Positions 1-10,051 are shown, counted from the first letter of the stretch. The stretch: DNA of 64,000 bases from Erythrobacteraceae bacterium Alg239-R51 (GCA_947331495.1 CAMZOI010000001.1:1860001-1924000); one strand, 5' to 3'. The notes: generated by a model not told the origin, from the letters alone. A program made the numbers and translations.

Positions 1-1744
1 TGCTTCCAAGCGTTCCGGAAAGGTCTAGAGAGGGCGCACCTGCTGCGACCTGGAGGCCAGCCTCGCCATAGCGCAGGATCGGAAGGCCACGAGGCGGACA
101 TACCCTGAGATCGCGTCCATCGAGTTGCAGATCGGCCAGTTGCAACCTGTCGAAACCGAACTCGGTGCAATTCCGCCACAAGGCCAGCATACCGCCGGGC
201 TCCCATCGTCCCGCAAGAGGGACGCGAAGACGGTCGACCGACCCGCCCGGGATCGGTCCGCTGGCGACTGCGCGACCGGAAAAGCCGAACGCGCCAGCCT
301 CGCCTTGTGTTACCACCAGTTGCGGAATAGCCAGCGCCGACTTCCCTGCTTCGTATCGCTCCATGGCCAGCCTGAAGACCGGATCGCCACCGGAGACCCG
401 TTCCATGCGCCCAGTGATGCGCGGAAGTCCGGAACCTCCTATCGCAATATTTCCGGCGATGCGTGGCGGACTTTCATCCTGCGCGGCAATCTCCACGCGG
501 GACAAGGAAGCGATGCGCGCGCCCCCGCCGCCGCGCAATTCGGCAGTGGGTACGACAAGCGAATACCCGTCTGGTGTATAACGTGCCCTCAAATCAGCGC
601 GCAATGCGCTTCCCCGCGTCTGGGCGCGCAGGGTACTGGCGATGCGGTCGGCAAGCGGAGCCAGCAGCGTGTCCTCTCCGCTACTGGAAAGACTGGCGAG
701 CGCACCTTCCAACGCTGGTCCCAGACGTAGTCCATTGGCTTCAATTGCGCTATCGAGCTGGACCGAAGCAAACCCTTCATTCGCGCGCAGCTGTCCCTCG
801 GCTGTTACGACCGCAGCCAGCGCCTGCGAGGTCTGAAGACCACGTCCCGCAAGAGTAAACCGCGCGAGCGTGCGATTGTCGCCCGACCGGCCGCGGATCG
901 TCCCGGTCAGTGCGCTCAAAACATTGGCTGCGAACCGGGTATTGCCACCGTCGATCCTGGCTTCGAAAGACGGATTTTCAAACTGGTCATTCGTCCGGGC
1001 GTCGAGATTAACTGTGTAATCGCGGATAGCCAAACTTCCGCCGCCGCAGGCGAGCGAAGCCAATCTTCCAGGTCCGGAAAACTCCGGCTCTCCCGTCGAG
1101 CTCGCGATCTCACCGTACAGGGTCGCGCCCGTGGCCTGGCATCCCGCAAATTGGAGCTCCGGCGCCGTTGCAGCGAATATTCCTTCGAAACCGTGGCTCA
1201 GCAATCCCGATCCCGCGATCTTCAACCCGACCGGTCCGTAATCGGTTTCGATCAACCCGCGCCCGTCGCGTATTGCAAGATTGATATTGGGCAACCCGGC
1301 CGCCTCGTCAGTGTCCTGAAAAAGAAGCGTGTCGAGCGATCCGAAGCTCAGCTCGCCATCGCGGTAGGAACCGTAAATCCGCGGCTCGAACAATCGGATG
1401 CCGGCAATCTCGGGCAGGCCAAAACGGTGCCGCAGATCAATGACCATGCGTTCGGCCGTAAAATCAGGATCGTTCGCATCGCCGAGCACAACGTTCGTAA
1501 GAACCTGAGTACGTCCACCGATCCTCTCGATCTCGTAAGTTGCCGGAATGTCGTATTGGTCCAGCTGACCCGAGATAAAATCGTCCGCTATGCTTTCGCG
1601 CGACAACCATACACCGATGGCAGCCACAAAAAGCACTGCCAGGAGCATAATTGGTATCGTCCAACGCTTCTTGCGCCAGCGCGGGCGGCGGGCAGGTAGC
1701 GCGCCGCCTTCTGAACCCAGCTCGTCACTTGCCGCCCGCTCCAT
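1..1744 (-). CDS. YdbH-like envelope protein (C-terminus beyond window)
   Basis: The minus-strand frame is open from an ATG at 1744 to the window edge, giving about 580 residues of a larger protein. After a short basic N-terminus (RRPRWRKKRW) comes one hydrophobic segment (about residues 28-43, IPIMLLAVLFVAAIGVWL), so it is anchored in the inner membrane with a long periplasmic part. That part is rich in beta-strand-like repeats with many Gly, Asp and Arg, typical of AsmA/TamB/YdbH proteins. Cys pairs near the visible end (WRNC ... RVCPP) resemble YdbH, which is implicated in moving phospholipid between the two membranes; this role is family knowledge. It is divergent from radC with about 70 bp between the starts. 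Another AsmA-like family remains possible. Confidence 0.7.
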   Translation of the reverse strand, partial: MERAASDELGSEGGALPARRPRWRKKRWTIPIMLLAVLFVAAIGVWLSRESIADDFISGQLDQYDIPATYEIERIGGRTQVLTNVVLGDANDPDFTAERMVIDLRHRFGLPEIAGIRLFEPRIYGSYRDGELSFGSLDTLLFQDTDEAAGLPNINLAIRDGRGLIETDYGPVGLKIAGSGLLSHGFEGIFAATAPELQFAGCQATGATLYGEIASSTGEPEFSGPGRLASLACGGGSLAIRDYTVNLDARTNDQFENPSFEARIDGGNTRFAANVLSALTGTIRGRSGDNRTLARFTLAGRGLQTSQALAAVVTAEGQLRANEGFASVQLDSAIEANGLRLGPALEGALASLSSSGEDTLLAPLADRIASTLRAQTRGSALRADLRARYTPDGYSLVVPTAELRGGGGARIASLSRVEIAAQDESPPRIAGNIAIGGSGLPRITGRMERVSGGDPVFRLAMERYEAGKSALAIPQLVVTQGEAGAFGFSGRAVASGPIPGGSVDRLRVPLAGRWEPGGMLALWRNCTEFGFDRLQLADLQLDGRDLRVCPPRGLPILRYGEAGLQVAAGAPSLDLSGTLGS

Positions 1745-1814
1745 CGATCCATCACTTGCAAGCAAAGCCGACCAAAGGCAATGCAAGTGGTGTAATACCG
1801 CGAGTGGGGATGGG

Positions 1815-2513
1815 GTGCCAGAAAACGCGAACAAGCCTGTCTTGCATGGGGGATCGGGCCACCGCCAGCGATTGCGTCAGCGCATGCTCAAGGGCGGCGC
1901 GGAAGCGCTTGCCGATTATGAATTGCTCGAATTTCTACTGTTTGCGGCAATCCGTCAGGGCGACACCAAGCCTTTGGCAAAGAGCCTAATCGATCATTTC
2001 GGCTCGTTCGCCGCTGTTCTCAATGCCGAACCTGGTGCGTTGTCGCAGGTCAAGGGCATGGGCGAGGCAAGTGCAGCCGCGCTCCATTCGGTCGCTCTTG
2101 CCGCTCGTCGGATGGCGCGCGGAATGGTGGAGGATAAGCCCGTGCTTGGCAGTTGGCAAGCCCTGCTGGACTATCTGGCGATCGACATGGCGCATCTCAA
2201 TTACGAACGGGTTCGCGTGCTATATCTCAACACGCAGAACCGGCTTATCCTCGATCACCATGTCGGCGACGGCTCGATCGACGAGGCCGCTATCCATCCG
2301 CGAGAAGTCATCCGTAAAGCGTTCGACATCGGCGCAACAGCGCTCATTCTCGTGCACAACCATCCCAGCGGAAATCCCGAACCGAGCCGGGCGGATATAG
2401 CAATAACCAACCGCATCGCCGAAGCCGGTCGCCTGCTAGGCGTGACTGTGCACGATCACGTCATTGTTGGGCGCAACGGCCATGTCTCACTACGCGCCAA
2501 GGGCCTCGTCTAG
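1815..2513 (+). CDS. radC: RadC family JAMM/MPN protein
   Basis: The 232-residue product matches RadC from end to end. The N-terminal part has GHRQRLRQRM and a helix-hairpin-helix-like segment (QVKGMGEASAAAL). The C-terminal MPN domain has the metal-binding signature HNHPSGNPEPSRAD preceded by a conserved Glu region (HPREV). The biochemical role of RadC is unsettled; the older link to DNA repair is doubtful. I place the start at GTG 1815 because it lies just before the conserved N-terminus. The frame is open further upstream, but that stretch overlaps the divergent YdbH-like gene. The stop overlaps by three bases the stop of the convergent exported protein. Confidence 0.9.
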   Translation: MPENANKPVLHGGSGHRQRLRQRMLKGGAEALADYELLEFLLFAAIRQGDTKPLAKSLIDHFGSFAAVLNAEPGALSQVKGMGEASAAALHSVALAARRMARGMVEDKPVLGSWQALLDYLAIDMAHLNYERVRVLYLNTQNRLILDHHVGDGSIDEAAIHPREVIRKAFDIGATALILVHNHPSGNPEPSRADIAITNRIAEAGRLLGVTVHDHVIVGRNGHVSLRAKGLV

Positions 2514-5323
2514 ACCGGGCCCAGACCGTGGCGGGCGTAAGTGTCCGCCAATTCGGGCGACATGCGAAGGCCGATGGCGATATCCTGCCGCCCGCCTCTG
2601 TCGCCCCTTGCCAGCCGCACCAGCCCGCGCAGATAATAGGACGCCGATTGTGCCGGGTTGAGTTCCAGCGCGCTGTCGAGATCAGCGATTGCCGCTGCAT
2701 GATCGCCCAGCCTGTAATGCACCAGCGCCCGACTATCGAGGATTGCGGCGCTGTTGTCCGCGCGTTCGATCGCCCGTGTGCAGACATCCAGAGCGGTCTC
2801 GAGCGCCTGTTCGAACAGCCCGCGATACCAGCAATCGGCGTTCAGAACCCACCCATCGGTGGCGTTCTCGCTCGCTTCCTCGGCAAGTTTTGTCATTGCG
2901 AGGTCGGTTCTGCCCGCCAGTCCGGCAACAATGGAATAGATGTTCGAATACGATCCGCTGTCGCTGTCCGTCACCGGAAGGGTTTCGAGCAGTTCCAGCG
3001 CGTCTCCGGCGCGACCGGCATAAGCCATGTTTTCTGCAAGCAAAAGGGCTGTTCCGATTTCGGGTTCGAGATCGTAGGACCGCTCAAGATCTTCGATCGC
3101 ATCCTCCTGGCGTCCAAGCGAACGCAGAACGCCTGCGCGCCGGTTCAACACCCAGGCCGATGTATCCTCCTCGACCAGGATATTCAGGTCTGCGAGCGCT
3201 TCTTCGAAAAAGAAGATCTGAGCGAGAAAGGTGGCACGTTCGGAACGAGGGCCGTAATCGTCGTCGTCAGCAAAGGCGATTGCGTCGGCGTAAACCTCGC
3301 GCAAGGTCGCGACCCGCCTGCCGAGTTCTTCACGGTCCAGTTCCCACCGCCATCGTACATCTGCAGGAGCGATAAGACGGTTCTGCTCGCTCGTCAGGCG
3401 CCGGACTTCGCGCTTTATTTCCGGAAGCCGGTCCGACGAAACCTCGCCGAGGGCCTGGAACACCTCGGTTTCGCCCACGAGCGCGTTCGTTTCCAGTGTC
3501 GTCGAGCCGACAATTCTGGTGTTGGCGAAATCTGCATCGATCCGGCCCGCACCATCGTAGACGAAGCCGGATACTTCCTCGGGAAGGAGCAGGCGACCGG
3601 AAATGCGGCTACGCGAAGGTCCAGCGGTGGCCACGGGGATATTGCGCCATTCGGGCTTTGCCCGGTTTGCATCGAAAGCGGAGTCAGGGGCCAGGTCCGG
3701 GTCGAGGACAAGTTTTCCATCATCCCATTCGAATTCGCTTGGAGCAATCCCGCGGATCGAGATCGTTCCAGCCGCCGCTTCGGTATCGTAGTCGATTTGC
3801 ACCGAACTGATCGCCGAACCTTCGCCGGAATTGGAAGTGAAGGACTTCCCGATCTGCCGCAGGGAATCCTCGTTCACCTCGTCGACGGCCTTGCGCAGCG
3901 ATGCTCCCGCCGGTCCGTACATGGTGATCGTCAGCTCGAAGGGTGCGGGCAGGTCGAGACCGGCGGAATAGTCGCTCACCGCCTGCATCTCGACGTCGGG
4001 CCATGGTTTGTCGCGCTGAGTCATGGCGACCAGGTCCGCGCCCTCGCGGGTCAGCGGCAGGGCATAGTGAAACGGCGGCACTTCCGCGAGATTGGTCAAG
4101 CGCGTCGCCGTGCTGGTTCCATCAAGCCAGTAATCCATGCCATCGATCTTCGCCCGCACGATCATGTGATCGAAATTGCCCGGTATCGGCAAAAGCTCGG
4201 GAATCGCATCGCCGCCTCGCGTGCTGACGAGAACGGTTTGCGATTCGATACCCATCCGTGTCAGCAGGGCATGCAGCAGGACCGACTTGGCCTTGCAGTC
4301 CCCATAACGCTTCGCCCACGTGTCTTCGGCCGATTGCGGCAGGTAGTTCCCGCCGTCGAGACCATTCAGCAGATAGCTGATCTCGTCCTGGACGAGACGA
4401 ACGGCCAGCGCCGTGCGCTCGCGCGGATCGCTGGTCCTGTCCATGATATCGCGTGCTTGCGCAGCGACTTCGCTATCGGGCGCAACCTGCGCAGCCTTGG
4501 CGAAATGCGGTTGCATCGTGCGAGAAAGCTCGGACCAGCTTTCATAGGTTCCCACGCGCAGGACCGGAGACCGGGTAAAGCGAGACGGCGCGTCATGCGG
4601 CATATCGGGCATCTCGGCGAGCGGGAGTATGACCTCTAGCGTTCGGTAGCCATCTTCCAGCACGGGCTCGCCCAGCCGCGCATGATCTTCCGCGCTCCAG
4701 TAAACCTGTTCGTCCTCGGGCCAGCTGACAATCGTGCGGGCGAACCCGACCTGCCACGGCCTGGTCCACAATTGCTGCAGGACCTGCATCTCGTCACCAA
4801 GCGCCTGATCTTCGGTCGTGATCGAATGGGTGATCCGCAGGACATCGCCGACCTGCAGGCCAGGAATGGCCAGCGTTGCGGTCAATTGTCCGTCGAGAAG
4901 CCGCCGTTCCAGCCCTTGCTCGCGGCGCAGAACCTCGAATTCCGACTGGCCGGAAACCACGTCGATCGTCGTTCCTTCGCGCATTATTTCAACCCGGTGG
5001 ATGGTCAGGTCGCCCTTGTCCGGCAACCATGACAGCGAGATCGTCCCCGCTTCCATCGCGCTCTGCGGGTTGTCGATCCGGGTGACCGCATCGGTATAGC
5101 TGGTCACTACCCCGTCCTCGAGCCGGTGCTGCCAATCGTAAACCAGAGCCGAAGGGCCGTCCTCGATCTCGCTACGATCCAGCGAAACGTCGTGCACCCA
5201 GTCGGGCATTTCGCCGTACAATACGACCTCGCCTGCATTCGCCGCGTGAGCGAACGACAGGGCGGACGCAGATCCCAGCAGAAAAATCGCGCGCAAGGCG
5301 GACCTGGTCAGTTTGTCTTCCAT
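2510..5323 (-). CDS. exported DUF3857 / transglutaminase-like / TPR protein
   Basis: This 937-residue protein starts at ATG 5323, which opens a clear signal peptide (basic start, FLLGSASALSFAHAANA, cleavage after ANA). A beta-rich DUF3857 region of about 250 residues follows. Next is a transglutaminase-like domain with the catalytic Cys in RYGDCKAK (about residue 342), a His in FDHMIV and an Asp in YWLDGTS. The last 250 residues contain helical TPR units (for example AILDSRALVHYRLGDHAAAI). It is therefore a periplasmic or outer-membrane-facing enzyme or scaffold; the substrate is unknown. The upstream in-frame ATG at 5410 would put 29 residues before the signal peptide and is less likely. The gene is divergent from purB. 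Confidence 0.85.
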   Translation of the reverse strand: MEDKLTRSALRAIFLLGSASALSFAHAANAGEVVLYGEMPDWVHDVSLDRSEIEDGPSALVYDWQHRLEDGVVTSYTDAVTRIDNPQSAMEAGTISLSWLPDKGDLTIHRVEIMREGTTIDVVSGQSEFEVLRREQGLERRLLDGQLTATLAIPGLQVGDVLRITHSITTEDQALGDEMQVLQQLWTRPWQVGFARTIVSWPEDEQVYWSAEDHARLGEPVLEDGYRTLEVILPLAEMPDMPHDAPSRFTRSPVLRVGTYESWSELSRTMQPHFAKAAQVAPDSEVAAQARDIMDRTSDPRERTALAVRLVQDEISYLLNGLDGGNYLPQSAEDTWAKRYGDCKAKSVLLHALLTRMGIESQTVLVSTRGGDAIPELLPIPGNFDHMIVRAKIDGMDYWLDGTSTATRLTNLAEVPPFHYALPLTREGADLVAMTQRDKPWPDVEMQAVSDYSAGLDLPAPFELTITMYGPAGASLRKAVDEVNEDSLRQIGKSFTSNSGEGSAISSVQIDYDTEAAAGTISIRGIAPSEFEWDDGKLVLDPDLAPDSAFDANRAKPEWRNIPVATAGPSRSRISGRLLLPEEVSGFVYDGAGRIDADFANTRIVGSTTLETNALVGETEVFQALGEVSSDRLPEIKREVRRLTSEQNRLIAPADVRWRWELDREELGRRVATLREVYADAIAFADDDDYGPRSERATFLAQIFFFEEALADLNILVEEDTSAWVLNRRAGVLRSLGRQEDAIEDLERSYDLEPEIGTALLLAENMAYAGRAGDALELLETLPVTDSDSGSYSNIYSIVAGLAGRTDLAMTKLAEEASENATDGWVLNADCWYRGLFEQALETALDVCTRAIERADNSAAILDSRALVHYRLGDHAAAIADLDSALELNPAQSASYYLRGLVRLARGDRGGRQDIAIGLRMSPELADTYARHGLGPV

Positions 5324-5488
5324 GAGCCACTGTTTACCGCAATGCCGAAGAAGCCGCAATCGAACTTCAAGCGACTTGAAAACCTCGTTTGCACGTCGTG
5401 AACCCGGCATCGGACTTCGTTCCCTTGCCAGCGCGCCCTGGCTTGCCTAGCGGGCAGCGCACGAGTTGCTTCCTTTTCGGAGTTTTCC

Positions 5489-6799
5489 ATGGTCCCCCGC
5501 TACGCCCGCCCCGAAATATCCGCCATCTGGGAACCGGAGTCGAAATATCGCATCTGGTTCGAGATCGAGGCGCATGCGACGCAAAAGCTTGCCGATCTGG
5601 GCGTAGTTCCGGAAAGCGGGGCAAAAGCGCTGTGGGACTGGTGGAAGACCGATCCGAAGATCGACGTCGAGGCGATCGACGCGAAGGAACGCCTGCTGAA
5701 GCATGACGTAATCGCCTTCCTCGACTGGGTAGCCGAACAGGTCGGCCCCGAAGCGCGCTTCATGCACCAGGGCATGACCAGCAGCGACGTGCTCGACACG
5801 ACGCTGGCGGTGCAGCTTGCCCGCGCGACCGACATTCTTATCGCCGATATGGACGCGCTGCTGGATGCGCTAAAACGCCGGGCGGAAGAGCATAAATATA
5901 CCGCCACTATCGGGCGCAGCCACGGCATCCATGCAGAACCGGTCACCTTCGGTCTCAAGCTTGCCCAGGCCTATGCCGAATTCGAGCGGTGCTGCGCCCG
6001 CCTCAAGGGTGCCCGTGCCGAGATCGCCACCTGCGCCGTCTCCGGTGCGGTCGGCACGTTCGCCAACATCTCGCCCGAGGTCGAAGCCTATGTCGCCGAA
6101 CAGATGGATCTCCTGCCGGAACCCGTTTCCACGCAGGTCATCCCGCGCGACCGGCACGCCATGTATTTCGCCACGCTCGCGGTGGTCGCCGGATCGATCG
6201 AGCGGCTTTCGGTCGAAATCCGCCATCTCCAGCGCACCGAAGTGCTCGAGGCCGAGGAATATTTCTCGCCCGGCCAGAAAGGGTCGAGCGCGATGCCGCA
6301 CAAGCGCAATCCGATCCTGACCGAAAACCTCACCGGCCAGGCGCGCATGATCCGTGCCTATGCCCTGCCCGCGCTGGAAAACGTGGCGCTTTGGCATGAG
6401 CGCGATATCTCGCATTCCTCGGTCGAGCGGTTCATCGGCCCGGACGCGACGATTACCCTCGACTTCGCGCTCGCGCGCCTTGCAAACGTGGTCGACAAGC
6501 TGCTCGTCTATCCTGACCGGATGCAGGCGAACATGGACCGGATGGGCGGCCTCATCCATTCGCAGCGTGTCCTGCTGGCACTTACGCAGGCTGGCCTCAC
6601 CCGTGACGATGCCTATCGCCTGGTTCAGCGCAATGCGATGAAGGTCTGGGAATCGGACGGGCGCAAGAACCTGCTCGACCTGCTCAAGCAGGACAAGGAT
6701 GTCACCGATGCGCTGTCCGAGAATGAGCTCGAGGAGAAGTTCGATCTCGAATATCACTTCAAGCACGTCGACACGATCTTCGAGCGCGTGTTCGGCTAG
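5489..6799 (+). CDS. purB: adenylosuccinate lyase
   Basis: PurB releases fumarate from SAICAR and from adenylosuccinate in purine synthesis, in the cytoplasm. The 436-residue product has the bacterial start MVPRYARPEISAIW, the segment TSSDVLDT, and the superfamily signature SSAMPHKRNP in the flexible loop that carries the catalytic Ser. The length is normal for the family. An ATG with GGAG nine bases upstream defines the start. The gene stands alone with a short gap to the LapA-like gene, and may be read through into it. I see nothing unusual. Confidence 0.97.
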   Translation: MVPRYARPEISAIWEPESKYRIWFEIEAHATQKLADLGVVPESGAKALWDWWKTDPKIDVEAIDAKERLLKHDVIAFLDWVAEQVGPEARFMHQGMTSSDVLDTTLAVQLARATDILIADMDALLDALKRRAEEHKYTATIGRSHGIHAEPVTFGLKLAQAYAEFERCCARLKGARAEIATCAVSGAVGTFANISPEVEAYVAEQMDLLPEPVSTQVIPRDRHAMYFATLAVVAGSIERLSVEIRHLQRTEVLEAEEYFSPGQKGSSAMPHKRNPILTENLTGQARMIRAYALPALENVALWHERDISHSSVERFIGPDATITLDFALARLANVVDKLLVYPDRMQANMDRMGGLIHSQRVLLALTQAGLTRDDAYRLVQRNAMKVWESDGRKNLLDLLKQDKDVTDALSENELEEKFDLEYHFKHVDTIFERVFG

Positions 6800-6852
6800 A
6801 CGCGAAGCTTTGCGCGGCCTAGCATCGGCCGGGAAACAAGGGGAGAGGTTCC

Positions 6853-7209
6853 GTGCAGATCGTCCGAACCATCGTGTGGGTGCTGCTGCTGTTCGCCCTG
6901 CTCGCGTTCAGTTTCTTCAACTGGAAACCGGTGGAAATCCAGCTCTGGTCGAACCTGGTGATGGAAACGAAATTGCCCGCCTTGGTGATCGTGAGCTTCC
7001 TGCTCGGTCTCGTTCCGATGTGGCTGCTGCACAGGGCCTCGCACTGGCGGATGAAACGCCGGGTCAACGCGCTGGAGGCTGCGACCACCAAGCTGTCCCC
7101 GCCGGCCGCCACCCCGACTGCGCCCACTTCGCCGCCGCGCAGCGAACGGCCGAACGAACCGGACAACCCGGTCGATCCGGTTAGACCGGAGCCGACGAAA
7201 CCTGCATGA
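6853..7209 (+). CDS. LapA-domain (DUF1049) small membrane protein
   Basis: The 118-residue protein starts at GTG 6853 behind the purine-rich stretch GGGGAGAGG. It has two hydrophobic segments (about residues 4-22 and 42-62) separated by the typical NWKPVEIQLW strand. A cytoplasmic tail follows, first helical (RRVNALEAATTK) and then rich in Pro and acidic residues. This is the LapA domain layout (lipopolysaccharide assembly protein A), whose E. coli member works with LapB to adjust LPS synthesis; transfer of that role here is inference. Its stop overlaps the pyrF start as ATGA, so the two are translationally coupled. The same arrangement of a LapA-like gene before pyrF or trpF is familiar in sphingomonads. 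Confidence 0.8.
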   Translation: MQIVRTIVWVLLLFALLAFSFFNWKPVEIQLWSNLVMETKLPALVIVSFLLGLVPMWLLHRASHWRMKRRVNALEAATTKLSPPAATPTAPTSPPRSERPNEPDNPVDPVRPEPTKPA

Positions 7210-7880
7210 CCAATCCGGTCTATCTTGCGCTCGACGTTCCGCATCTGCGCGAAGCCATCGATCTTGCCAAGCGGGTCAAGGGGCATATCGGCGGCATCAA
7301 GCTGGGCCTCGAATTCTTCTGTGCGCATGGTGCCCACGGCGTCCACATGATCGGCCAGCTCGGCCTGCCGATCTTCCTCGATCTGAAGCTCTACGACATT
7401 CCCAACACCGTGGCAGGCGCGATGCACGCCATTCATGCGCTCGAGCCGAGTATCGTCACCGTCCATGCTAGTGGCGGACGCGCGATGCTGGAAGATGCAA
7501 AGGCGGCAGCGGGGGAGAACACCAAGGTCGTCGGCGTCACGATGCTCACCAGCATGGATGATCGCGACCTGCAGCGTACCGGTATCGAAGGGGGTGCGCA
7601 CGATCACGTCATGCGCCTTGCGCAATTGTCGCACGATGCCGGGCTCGACGGGATCGTCTGTTCGGGGCAGGAGATCAAGGCGGTCCATGACCAGTGGCGC
7701 GACGGCTATTTCGTCGTGCCCGGCCTGCGACCGTCCGGCAGTTCGGCGGGCGATCAGAAACGCGTCGTGACCCCGCGCCAGGCGCGCGACGACGGGGCCA
7801 GCGTGCTGGTGATCGGCCGCCCGATCAGCCGGGCCGACGATCCGGTCCAGGCCGCGCGCGATATCGAGGCGACGCTGTAG
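7206..7880 (+). CDS. pyrF: orotidine 5'-phosphate decarboxylase
   Basis: PyrF makes UMP from OMP in the last step of pyrimidine synthesis. The 224-residue product has the catalytic Lys/Asp segment DLKLYDIPNTV, the strand YLALDVP at the N-terminus, and the phosphate-binding end VLVIGRPISRADDP. The length is normal for the bacterial group. The start overlaps the stop of the LapA-like gene by four bases, and trpF begins eight bases after its stop, so it sits inside a multi-pathway operon that continues into tryptophan genes. Confidence 0.95.
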   Translation: MTNPVYLALDVPHLREAIDLAKRVKGHIGGIKLGLEFFCAHGAHGVHMIGQLGLPIFLDLKLYDIPNTVAGAMHAIHALEPSIVTVHASGGRAMLEDAKAAAGENTKVVGVTMLTSMDDRDLQRTGIEGGAHDHVMRLAQLSHDAGLDGIVCSGQEIKAVHDQWRDGYFVVPGLRPSGSSAGDQKRVVTPRQARDDGASVLVIGRPISRADDPVQAARDIEATL

Positions 7881-7888
7881 GTTCCGAC

Positions 7889-8530
7889 ATGGACATCGCG
7901 ATCAAGATTTGCGGGATTTCGACGCCCGAGGCACTCGATGCAGCGATCGCGGGCCGCGCCGACTATTGCGGCTTCGTTTTCTTTCCGCCCTCGCCCCGTA
8001 ATGTCGACTCCTGGGCAGCGGCATCGCTCGCCGGACGGGCAGGCGCCTCGATCGGGCGGGTGGGCCTGTTCGTCGATGCGGATGACGGGTTTATCTCCGA
8101 ACGCGTCGCTGCGGCCCGGCTCGATGCCATCCAGCTGCATGGTGAAGAAACGCCGGAACGGGTTGCACAGATCAAGGCGCGCATCGGCCTGCCGGTCTGG
8201 AAAGCTGTACCGATTGCGGGCGAAGCCGACGTGACGCGTGCCGCTGCGTATCGCGGCGCGGCAGACCTGCTCCTGTTCGACGCGAAGACGCCAAAGGATG
8301 CGGCCCTTCCCGGCGGGATGGGTCTGCGCTTCGACTGGTCCCTGCTGGCGGAATATCGCGGTGCGAAGGGGTGGGGGCTCGCAGGCGGACTGAAACCGGA
8401 AAACGTGGGGCAGGCCATTGCTGAGACCGGCGCGCCACTCGTCGATACCTCCAGTGGCGTCGAAAGCGCGCCCGGCGTGAAGGACGTGGACAAGATTACG
8501 GCCTTCTGCAAAGCGGCTCGACCTGTATGA
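7889..8530 (+). CDS. trpF: phosphoribosylanthranilate isomerase
   Basis: TrpF catalyses the Amadori rearrangement of N-(5-phosphoribosyl)anthranilate in tryptophan synthesis. The 213-residue product begins [10 protein letters not shown], with the catalytic Cys in KICGI, and has the strand [10 protein letters not shown], the helix-strand AIQLHGEE, and the phosphate-binding [14 protein letters not shown] at the end. I chose ATG 7889 because it puts KICGI at its normal place; the frame is open upstream but that part overlaps pyrF. The stop overlaps the trpB start (ATGA). Confidence 0.95.
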   Translation: MDIAIKICGISTPEALDAAIAGRADYCGFVFFPPSPRNVDSWAAASLAGRAGASIGRVGLFVDADDGFISERVAAARLDAIQLHGEETPERVAQIKARIGLPVWKAVPIAGEADVTRAAAYRGAADLLLFDAKTPKDAALPGGMGLRFDWSLLAEYRGAKGWGLAGGLKPENVGQAIAETGAPLVDTSSGVESAPGVKDVDKITAFCKAARPV

Positions 8531-9792
8531 CCGAACAACCGAACTCCTTTCGCAATCAGCCCGACGCCAACAGTTTCCGGCAAATGCCGGATGAACGTGG
8601 TCATTTCGGCGATTATGGCGGGCGCTATGTCGCCGAAACGCTGATGCCGCTGGTGCTCGACCTGGAACGCGAATACCGCGCGGCGCAGGCCGATCCGGCG
8701 TTCAAGGCCGAGTTCGACGACCTGCTCGAACATTATGTCGGCCGCCCCTCCCCCCTCTATTTCGCGGAGCGGCTGACCGAGAATCTTCGTATCGGAGCCG
8801 CCTCGCCCGACCACGGCGCGCAGGTCTGGTTCAAGCGCGATGAATTGAACCATACCGGCGCGCACAAGATCAACAATTGCATCGGGCAGATCCTGCTCGC
8901 GATCCGCATGGGCAAAACGCGCATTATCGCGGAAACCGGCGCGGGCCAGCACGGGGTCGCCACGGCAACCGTATGCGCGCGCTTCGGCCTGCCTTGCGTG
9001 ATCTACATGGGCGCTGAAGACATCCGCCGCCAGCAGCCCAACGTCTTCCGGATGAAGCTGCTCGGTGCCAAGGTGGTCCCCGTCACCAGCGGACGCGGCA
9101 CGCTCAAGGACGCGATGAACGAAGGGCTGCGCGATTGGGTCGCGAACGTCCACGACACTTTCTACATCATCGGCACCGCCGCTGGCCCGCATCCCTATCC
9201 GGAGATGGTCCGCGATTTCCAGAGCGTGATCGGCAAGGAAGCGCGCGTGCAGATGCAGGACCGCATCGGTCGCCTGCCCGACCTGCTGGTGGCGGCGATC
9301 GGCGGCGGCTCCAACGCGCTCGGCCTGTTCCATCCTTTCCTCGACGATGCGGACGTCAAGATGCTCGGCGTCGAGGCAGCCGGACACGGGCTCGACGGCG
9401 ATGAGCATGCCGCAAGCCTGCTCGGCGGCTTCCCCGGCGTGCTCCACGGCAACAAGACATACCTGCTGCAGGACGATGACGGCCAGATCACCGAGGGCCA
9501 CTCGATCAGCGCCGGACTCGACTATCCCGGCATCGGCCCCGAGCATGCCTGGTTGAAGGATTCGGGCCGCGTCGAATATACCGCAGTCACCGACGAAGAA
9601 GCGCTGGAGGCGTTCCAGCTGCTGTGCCGCACCGAGGGGATCATTCCTGCTTTGGAGCCCAGCCACGCCATCGCGGCGGTGGCGAAGCAGGCGAAGGAGA
9701 TGCCGAAGGACAGCGTGATCCTCGCCAACCTGTGCGGGCGTGGGGACAAGGACATCTTCACCGTGGCGGAGCGGCTGGGAGTGGAGATGTGA
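8527..9792 (+). CDS. trpB: tryptophan synthase beta chain
   Basis: TrpB condenses indole with serine using pyridoxal phosphate and pairs with TrpA. The 421-residue product has [14 protein letters not shown] near the start, the PLP Lys in HTGAHKINN, the phosphate loop GGGSNALG, and an intact C-terminal catalytic core ending [10 protein letters not shown]. In most relatives trpA follows at once. Here the gene is followed by a 63-codon ORF and a DUF559 module, and trpA begins 946 bp downstream of the trpB stop. The two subunits work as a complex, so the break may affect balanced expression. Confidence 0.97.
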   Translation: MTEQPNSFRNQPDANSFRQMPDERGHFGDYGGRYVAETLMPLVLDLEREYRAAQADPAFKAEFDDLLEHYVGRPSPLYFAERLTENLRIGAASPDHGAQVWFKRDELNHTGAHKINNCIGQILLAIRMGKTRIIAETGAGQHGVATATVCARFGLPCVIYMGAEDIRRQQPNVFRMKLLGAKVVPVTSGRGTLKDAMNEGLRDWVANVHDTFYIIGTAAGPHPYPEMVRDFQSVIGKEARVQMQDRIGRLPDLLVAAIGGGSNALGLFHPFLDDADVKMLGVEAAGHGLDGDEHAASLLGGFPGVLHGNKTYLLQDDDGQITEGHSISAGLDYPGIGPEHAWLKDSGRVEYTAVTDEEALEAFQLLCRTEGIIPALEPSHAIAAVAKQAKEMPKDSVILANLCGRGDKDIFTVAERLGVEM

Positions 9793-9980
9793 CTTGGGCA
9801 CCCGCACTCAGATACGGAGCGTCATTTTTCTTCGTCTCGGTAGCGCTGCTGGCCCTTCTGCATTTCACGCTCGGATGGCCAGCCGAGTATGATGGCATTT
9901 GGCTTCCCGCTTTCGCTGTCGGAATTGGGGCAGCATCTGGCTATTATTGGCGGTCGCGGGAGGTCAATGATGCAGACTGA
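9789..9980 (+). CDS. small membrane protein, 63 residues
   Basis: A GTG at 9789 overlaps the trpB stop (GTGA) and opens a 63-codon frame. The product has two hydrophobic stretches (about residues 11-27, [17 protein letters not shown], and 36-50, [18 protein letters not shown]), with a short polar tail (RSREVNDAD). It would be a two-span inner-membrane peptide. I recognise no family. The coupled start and clean hydrophobic pattern argue that it is real; the alternative is chance reading in the tail of trpB mRNA. Confidence 0.5.
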   Translation: MTWAPALRYGASFFFVSVALLALLHFTLGWPAEYDGIWLPAFAVGIGAASGYYWRSREVNDAD

Positions 9981-10010
9981 CCGATTGCACTGCGCTTTCG
10001 CCAAACCCCA

Positions 10011-10050
10011 AAAGCCCTCTCCCCTTCAGGGGAGAGGGTTGGGAGAGGGG
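10011..10050. repeat. left arm of 40-bp perfect inverted repeat, palindromic
   Basis: This 40-base unit is an exact reverse complement of 10416-10455. It also folds on itself: CCCTCTCCCC and GGGGAGAGGG form a 10-bp stem around TTCA (10015-10038), followed by the single-stranded arm TTGGGAGAGGGG. The identity stops sharply at both ends. The purine-rich arm lies one base before the ATG of the DUF559 gene and can serve as its ribosome-binding site. Confidence 0.95.
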
Positions 10051-10051
10051 A

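Noticed and set aside
2528..4639. 703-codon open frame on the plus strand opposite the transglutaminase gene
   Set aside because: It lies antisense inside a gene with clear domains; its translation is rich in Arg, Cys and His without any motif, as expected for the complement of high-GC coding DNA.
7963..9807. 614-codon minus-strand frame opposite trpF and trpB
   Set aside because: Shadow of two certain genes, with no recognisable domain.
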